A stretch of 9,684 bases of DNA from an uncultured Bacilli bacterium (GTDB lineage Bacteria > Bacillota_I > Bacilli_A > RF39 > UBA660): assembly GCA_947631895.1 (NCBI GenBank), contig CANRMU010000028.1, positions 1 to 9,684 of the forward strand. Reading direction: 5' to 3'. The translations under genes were made by a program, and so were the position numbers. Below are positions 6,028 to 9,684 of this stretch, piece by piece. The notes beneath the pieces were generated by a model. The model worked only from the letters and a program-made list of their open reading frames with translations. It did no database searches and was not told the origin of the DNA. Numbering within the stretch: the first letter of the stretch is position 1; the number at the start of each line of letters is the position of its first letter.

Positions 6028-8002
6028 CTAATCCTTTCTTGTATTCTTTTAAACCTTCTTCTAAGTAACTAAAATAGTTTTCACTAATTGCTATATTACT
6101 CATTCTAATTTTATTCATAACATCCTGATTAATTCTTTGCAACTCTTCTGTAGTATATATCTTTTCGCCTAGATAATCAATAGTTGAACTTGCGGAATTA
6201 TAAATTGCCACATCATCTTGCCATGAACCATCAGAATAGATTACTCGATTAGTTAAATTATCACTAAATAAATCTTCTCCTAAATATAATCTTGGATCAT
6301 AATCTAAATCAAATAAATTAGCAAGAGTTGGGGTAAGATTTATATAAGAAGTATTAGTTTCAAATATTTGAGGTTCTAATAAAGGATTATAGATTAAAAA
6401 TGGCGTTTTTTCAATTTCAAAACCTTCAGTTACATCATAAGGCATGAAAGAATCTACTTCATCATCAGTTAAAGCATATGGATAATGATCTCCATATAAA
6501 ACAATTACGGTATCATCTAACTCTTCATTTTCTTCTAATAAATCTAATAATACTCCTAAAGCATCATCTGTAACTTTAACTTTTGATAAATAATATTTTA
6601 CCGAATCATCATAATTAGTATCACTAAATAAATCAAAATATAAATCGCCTAAATCACTTTCACTATAAGGATGATGAGCACTGACAGTTGTAAACCAAAC
6701 AAAGAATTTATCTTCATTTAGAAAATAAGGGGCAATCTTTTTAACATATTCAGCATCATTAGGCCAATGAAGTGCCTCAAAACCATAATCTTTAACATCA
6801 GTTATATCATAAAAATGATTACTACCTAAATTTTTATGAATTGTTTTTCTAACATAAAAATCTTCATTATAATCGTGGAAACTCATGGTTTTATACCCTT
6901 TATTATTAAATAAATTAAATAGTGATTCAAAATAAGTATTATCTTTATAAATATTACCTGTACAAATATTATTAATTGTATATAAAGAAGTTATTCCACT
7001 TTCTTCATTATTAATAGTTGAACATGAATTTCTAGGGCTATAGTTATTTTCCCAATACCAACCATGTTCCATTAATCTAGCAAAATTAGGAAAATATTCT
7101 TCATTAGCGATAATTTGATTTACTGATTCTAACATTAAGACGATAACATTTTTATCTTCAAAATAACCGGTATAATCATTTTTAGAAGTAATTGTCCGGT
7201 TCATAAAATAATTATTTAAATTTTGATATGTTTTATTAGAAGTACTTTCTTCTAACATTTTCCAAGCTGTATCATCAAATTTTCGACTATTATCATCAAT
7301 AATTTGTTCTTCATTATTAATACTTACGTTTCCAACATCTTGATAAGGAATAATTAAGGCTTTAACATCAAGAAGACCATACATATTCACACCAAATTGA
7401 TTAACGGCAATACTAGAATTAGTAGGATTATTAAAAGCTTCTAAATTAGAAACTAATTGTAATGGATTTTGCATAAATGGTAAGATTAAAGTTAAATAAT
7501 AAAGTAAAATTGTGATTAAAAAACTAATAATTATGATTAAACGATTTCTCATATCAAAAAAAGGTTTAGCTTCTTCTTTTTTATGCATTAAAATAACATA
7601 TACTATATATAAAATCAAAGGAAATAAAACTAAATAATAAGATAATTTTAAACTTCTAATAAAATCAAAAATATAACTTGTAACGGCCCCAAATTGACTA
7701 CTAGTTCCAAAAGACATATAAATACCAATAAAATTTAATAAACCAGCCTGAGCCATTGAATATATTGATATAATACTTAATAAAACTAAATTAGCAATTC
7801 GACTTATCTTAATATTATGAAAAAAAGATGTTATAAAATTTAACAATAAACAAATAGCAAATGAACTTAAAAGAATTCTAAGGCTTGCCCAAGAAAAAAC
7901 ATTATATTCTTCAACAACTCGAAAAATAATTTCAACTGCCCAAAAATATAGAGTTGCAATAAATGTTTCTAGCCAAAATTGTTTATTTATTTTCAACTTC
8001 AC
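6017..8002 (-). CDS. LTA-synthase-family membrane phosphoglycerol transferase-like enzyme
   Basis: Five membrane spans in the first 180 residues precede an extracellular sulfatase-fold domain, the layout of LtaS-type enzymes that move glycerol phosphate from phosphatidylglycerol to lipoteichoic acid or related glycolipids. Numbering from the GTG at 8002 (661 aa): E292 in VLMLESVN (metal), T329 in CSTINNE, aligned with the nucleophile of the LtaS GKTSDxE motif with the same T-to-E spacing, FTTVSAHHPY (437-446), and D505-H506 in YGDHYPY (metal). Two extracellular cysteines, C327 and C347, flank T329. AGGTGG lies 5 nt before the GTG at 8002; a GTG at 8011 overlaps that site and is unlikely. The gene overlaps rnhB by 20 bp and topA by 11 bp. 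The family is clear; the exact product is inferred. Confidence 0.87.
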   Translation of the reverse strand: MKLKINKQFWLETFIATLYFWAVEIIFRVVEEYNVFSWASLRILLSSFAICLLLNFITSFFHNIKISRIANLVLLSIISIYSMAQAGLLNFIGIYMSFGTSSQFGAVTSYIFDFIRSLKLSYYLVLFPLILYIVYVILMHKKEEAKPFFDMRNRLIIIISFLITILLYYLTLILPFMQNPLQLVSNLEAFNNPTNSSIAVNQFGVNMYGLLDVKALIIPYQDVGNVSINNEEQIIDDNSRKFDDTAWKMLEESTSNKTYQNLNNYFMNRTITSKNDYTGYFEDKNVIVLMLESVNQIIANEEYFPNFARLMEHGWYWENNYSPRNSCSTINNEESGITSLYTINNICTGNIYKDNTYFESLFNLFNNKGYKTMSFHDYNEDFYVRKTIHKNLGSNHFYDITDVKDYGFEALHWPNDAEYVKKIAPYFLNEDKFFVWFTTVSAHHPYSESDLGDLYFDLFSDTNYDDSVKYYLSKVKVTDDALGVLLDLLEENEELDDTVIVLYGDHYPYALTDDEVDSFMPYDVTEGFEIEKTPFLIYNPLLEPQIFETNTSYINLTPTLANLFDLDYDPRLYLGEDLFSDNLTNRVIYSDGSWQDDVAIYNSASSTIDYLGEKIYTTEELQRINQDVMNKIRMSNIAISENYFSYLEEGLKEYKKGLDDE

Positions 8003-8630
8003 AACTACCACCTTTAATTATTAAATCACGAACTGGCTTATAAGTAAACCTATAATCTTTGGTTGGACCGTAAAGTGCTAGAAGTTCTAAATGTCTTTTT
8101 GTTGGGTATCCTTTGTGGCGTTCAAACTCGTATTCGGGATGTTCTAATGCCATTTTTTTCATGATATCATCACGCGTTACTTTGGCTAAAACACTTGCCG
8201 CAGCAATACTTAAGGATAAGGCATCACCATGAATTATTGATTTAACTGGAATATCATATCCTGGCATTGGCATAGCATCAGTCAAAACATAGTCGGGCTT
8301 GACACTTAATTTACTAATGGCTTCTTTCATAGCAAGACGACTTGCTTCATAAATATTTACTTCATCAATTTTTTTAGCAGAGACAATACCAATTCCATAA
8401 CTTATGGCATCTTCTTTAATTTTAGCAAAATAATAATCTCGTTTTTTTTCACTCAATTGTTTGGAATCAGTTAAGCCAACTAACTCATAATCAACAGGTA
8501 AAATAACCGCTCCAGCAACAACTGGTCCAACTAGTGGTCCTCGTCCTGCTTCATCACAACCACAAATTAACTGATAACCTTCTTTATATAATTCTTTTTC
8601 ATATTTTTTTAAATCAACTTCTGTTTTCAT
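7983..8630 (-). CDS. rnhB: Ribonuclease HII
   Basis: Cleaves the RNA strand of RNA-DNA hybrids and starts removal of single ribonucleotides from DNA. The four acidic metal ligands are visible: D26 and E27 in GCDEAGRGPLVGPV, D118 in YVLTDAMP, and D136 in HGDALSLSIAAASVLAK. DSKQLS (55-60) and the HKGYPT motif (172-177) are also typical. At 215 aa it is full length but lacks the N-terminal extension of Bacillus RNase HII. Its ATG lies 10 bp after the rbgA stop, and its ribosome site (AGGA, 8 nt upstream) overlaps that stop codon. The rbgA-rnhB order is classical for Bacillota. Confidence 0.97.
   Translation of the reverse strand: MKTEVDLKKYEKELYKEGYQLICGCDEAGRGPLVGPVVAGAVILPVDYELVGLTDSKQLSEKKRDYYFAKIKEDAISYGIGIVSAKKIDEVNIYEASRLAMKEAISKLSVKPDYVLTDAMPMPGYDIPVKSIIHGDALSLSIAAASVLAKVTRDDIMKKMALEHPEYEFERHKGYPTKRHLELLALYGPTKDYRFTYKPVRDLIIKGGSCEVENK
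8008..8013 (-). promoter_or_regulatory. Ribosome binding site selecting the GTG start at 8002
   Basis: AGGTGG within the last rnhB codons, 5 nt before the GTG at 8002. The earlier GTG (8009-8011) lies inside this site, so it cannot be the start used with it. Confidence 0.6.
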
Positions 8631-8640
8631 TTACAACATC

Positions 8641-9513
8641 CTATCTATTATCAAAGGTAATATTTTTAATAACTTCTCCTCTTATATCATGAATTATTTT
8701 TTTGGAAACGACATTAAAATCAACTTCTCCATTTCTAATCGCTCCAATCTTTTTACCAATGATTTCATAAACTTCTAACCAATCATCAATATTAATAATA
8801 CCATATTTTTCTTTTAAAAGACTAGGATAAAAATCATGTAATTTTTTAATAATATGAACAGCTACATCATCAATTGGTAAAATTTCTTCTTTAATCGCCG
8901 TAAAAGAAGCTAAATTTAAAGCTTCTTCTTCTTGATTTAATTTAGGCCATAAAATGCCTGGTGTATCAAGTAATAATAAATTATTTTTGGCTTTTAACCA
9001 AGTTAAATTTTTAGTTACGCCTGGAGCATTCTCTACTTTAGCAACTTTTTTACCACAAAGTTTATTAATAAGTGTTGATTTACCAACATTAGGAATTCCA
9101 ATTACTAAAGCATGAACCTCTTCATTTTTTAATCCTTTATTTTTTCTTTTTTCATAAGCATCTTTCATCAATTCAGATGTTGCTTCATAAATCAAATTAA
9201 TATCATCACTCTTATTTAAGTCAACTAATAAAACCTTATAACCTAAATTTTCATAATACTTAATCCAACTATTAGTATATTTTAAATCACATAAATCTTT
9301 TTTAGTCATAATTAAAATTTTAGGTTTATCACCAACTATATCATATAAATCCTTAATCTTAGAAGAAAAAGGAATTCTAGCATCAACTAATTCATAGACA
9401 ACATCTATTAAAGCATATTTTTCTTTAATCATTCTTTTAGTTTTAGCCATATGACCAGGATACCAGTTGATATTGGTTTTAGCAACACTTTGATTTTCGT
9501 TTGTATTTCTCAT
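8641..9513 (-). CDS. rbgA: Ribosome biogenesis GTPase RbgA (YlqF)
   Basis: A circularly permuted GTPase needed for late assembly of the 50S subunit. Numbering from the ATG at 9513 (290 aa): the family's N-terminal NWYPGHMAKT (16-25), then the G motifs in permuted order, with G4 TKKD (70-73), G1 GIPNVGKST (139-147), a likely G2 Thr in PGVTK (T167) and G3 DTPG (183-186), followed by the helical RNA-binding C-terminal domain. Length and motifs are normal for the family. AAGGGAG lies 8 nt before the ATG; an in-frame GTG at 9522 falls within that site and is rejected. It is the first gene of the rbgA-rnhB-(LTA-synthase-like)-topA run. Confidence 0.97.
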   Translation of the reverse strand: MRNTNENQSVAKTNINWYPGHMAKTKRMIKEKYALIDVVYELVDARIPFSSKIKDLYDIVGDKPKILIMTKKDLCDLKYTNSWIKYYENLGYKVLLVDLNKSDDINLIYEATSELMKDAYEKRKNKGLKNEEVHALVIGIPNVGKSTLINKLCGKKVAKVENAPGVTKNLTWLKAKNNLLLLDTPGILWPKLNQEEEALNLASFTAIKEEILPIDDVAVHIIKKLHDFYPSLLKEKYGIINIDDWLEVYEIIGKKIGAIRNGEVDFNVVSKKIIHDIRGEVIKNITFDNR

Positions 9514-9521
9514 AGAAATCA

Positions 9522-9528
9522 CTCCCTT
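9522..9528 (-). promoter_or_regulatory. Ribosome binding site of rbgA
   Basis: AAGGGAG, 8 nt from the ATG at 9513. It rules out the upstream in-frame GTG at 9522, which overlaps it. Confidence 0.7.
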
Positions 9529-9552
9529 TTTTGTAAGTAACTTTACTAATCA

Positions 9553-9561
9553 ATTGTACCA
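9553..9561 (-). promoter_or_regulatory. Extended -10 promoter of the rbgA operon
   Basis: Minus-strand TGGTACAAT, within the 12-bp TTATGGTACAAT also found at the HD-gene promoter. No good -35 lies 16-18 bp upstream; that place is taken by an inverted repeat. The leader to the rbgA start would be about 33 nt. Confidence 0.55.
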
Positions 9562-9574
9562 TAATTTCTATGAT

Positions 9575-9588
9575 TTGAGATACCTCAA
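9575..9588. promoter_or_regulatory. Inverted repeat TTGAG-ATAC-CTCAA over the rbgA -35 region
   Basis: Perfect 5-bp arms around 4 bp, lying where the -35 of the rbgA promoter is expected. It could be an operator; the arms are short and no regulator is nearby. Confidence 0.35.
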
Positions 9589-9639
9589 TGCATCTTCATA
9601 AAAATTTTTGTAACTATTCAGACTAAGTCATGCTAAAAC

Positions 9640-9664
9640 GAGAGCTTTATAAAGAACGGCTCTC
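9640..9664. terminator. Hairpin terminator upstream of the rbgA operon
   Basis: GAGAGC and GCTCTC arms around a 13-nt loop. Four T residues follow directly on the plus strand; on the minus strand TTTT follows after one G. It probably ends a minus-strand transcript entering from beyond the right edge, isolating the rbgA operon. Confidence 0.65.
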
Positions 9665-9684
9665 TTTTCAGTTAAATAAAGTTT

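Noticed and set aside
8009..8011. GTG at 8011 as start of the LTA-synthase-like protein
   Set aside because: It overlaps the AGGTGG ribosome site that correctly spaces the GTG at 8002.
9523..9639. Riboswitch, T-box or ribosomal-protein leader in the gap before rbgA
   Set aside because: The likely promoter leaves only about 33 nt of leader, too short for these elements, and no T-box sequence or antiterminator pair is visible.

Overview
The window is very AT-rich bacterial chromosome. Its genes use the standard code: tryptophan is TGG, and none of the nine complete genes ends in TGA (seven TAA, two TAG). Shine-Dalgarno sites, TTGATT/TATAAT-type promoters with extended -10 elements, the rbgA-rnhB-topA gene order and an LTA-synthase-type enzyme together point to a monoderm Bacillota or Mycoplasmatota-related lineage with a small AT-rich genome, such as an uncultured gut Bacilli. 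This placement is an inference. All genes but one lie on the minus strand.

Right half (9684 to about 3550, read leftward). A hairpin terminator at the edge closes off whatever lies upstream. An extended -10 promoter then starts a compact run: rbgA (50S assembly GTPase), rnhB (RNase HII), a five-TM LTA-synthase-family sulfatase-fold enzyme, topA (DNA topoisomerase I), an unrecognised 112-aa gene, and probably tRNA-Gln(CUG). The genes are 10 bp apart, overlapping or abutting, with Shine-Dalgarno sites inside the preceding gene, so they look translationally coupled. In B. subtilis, dprA sits between rnhB and topA; here the envelope enzyme occupies that place.

Middle (3550 to 3200). tRNA-Ile(GAU) and tRNA-Glu(UUC) have their own strong promoter and a clear intrinsic terminator.

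Left half (3200 to 1). A short-chain dehydrogenase of the GSP39/YhdF type is followed by a small two-TM protein and tRNA-Leu(CAA), with a shared hairpin terminator. That hairpin also meets the end of the only plus-strand gene, a DUF6512-like membrane protein. This gene is divergent from a 251-aa orphan; their promoters are back to back on a 14-bp inverted repeat. An HD-domain hydrolase runs off the left edge.

Most of the window is ordinary housekeeping sequence. I found no CRISPR array, insertion sequence, phage or defence system. The more unusual points are the gene order around the LTA-synthase-like protein, a cysteine pair flanking its nucleophile region, the divergent promoter palindrome, two orphan genes, and a hairpin downstream of the topA operon whose U-tract faces the wrong way.
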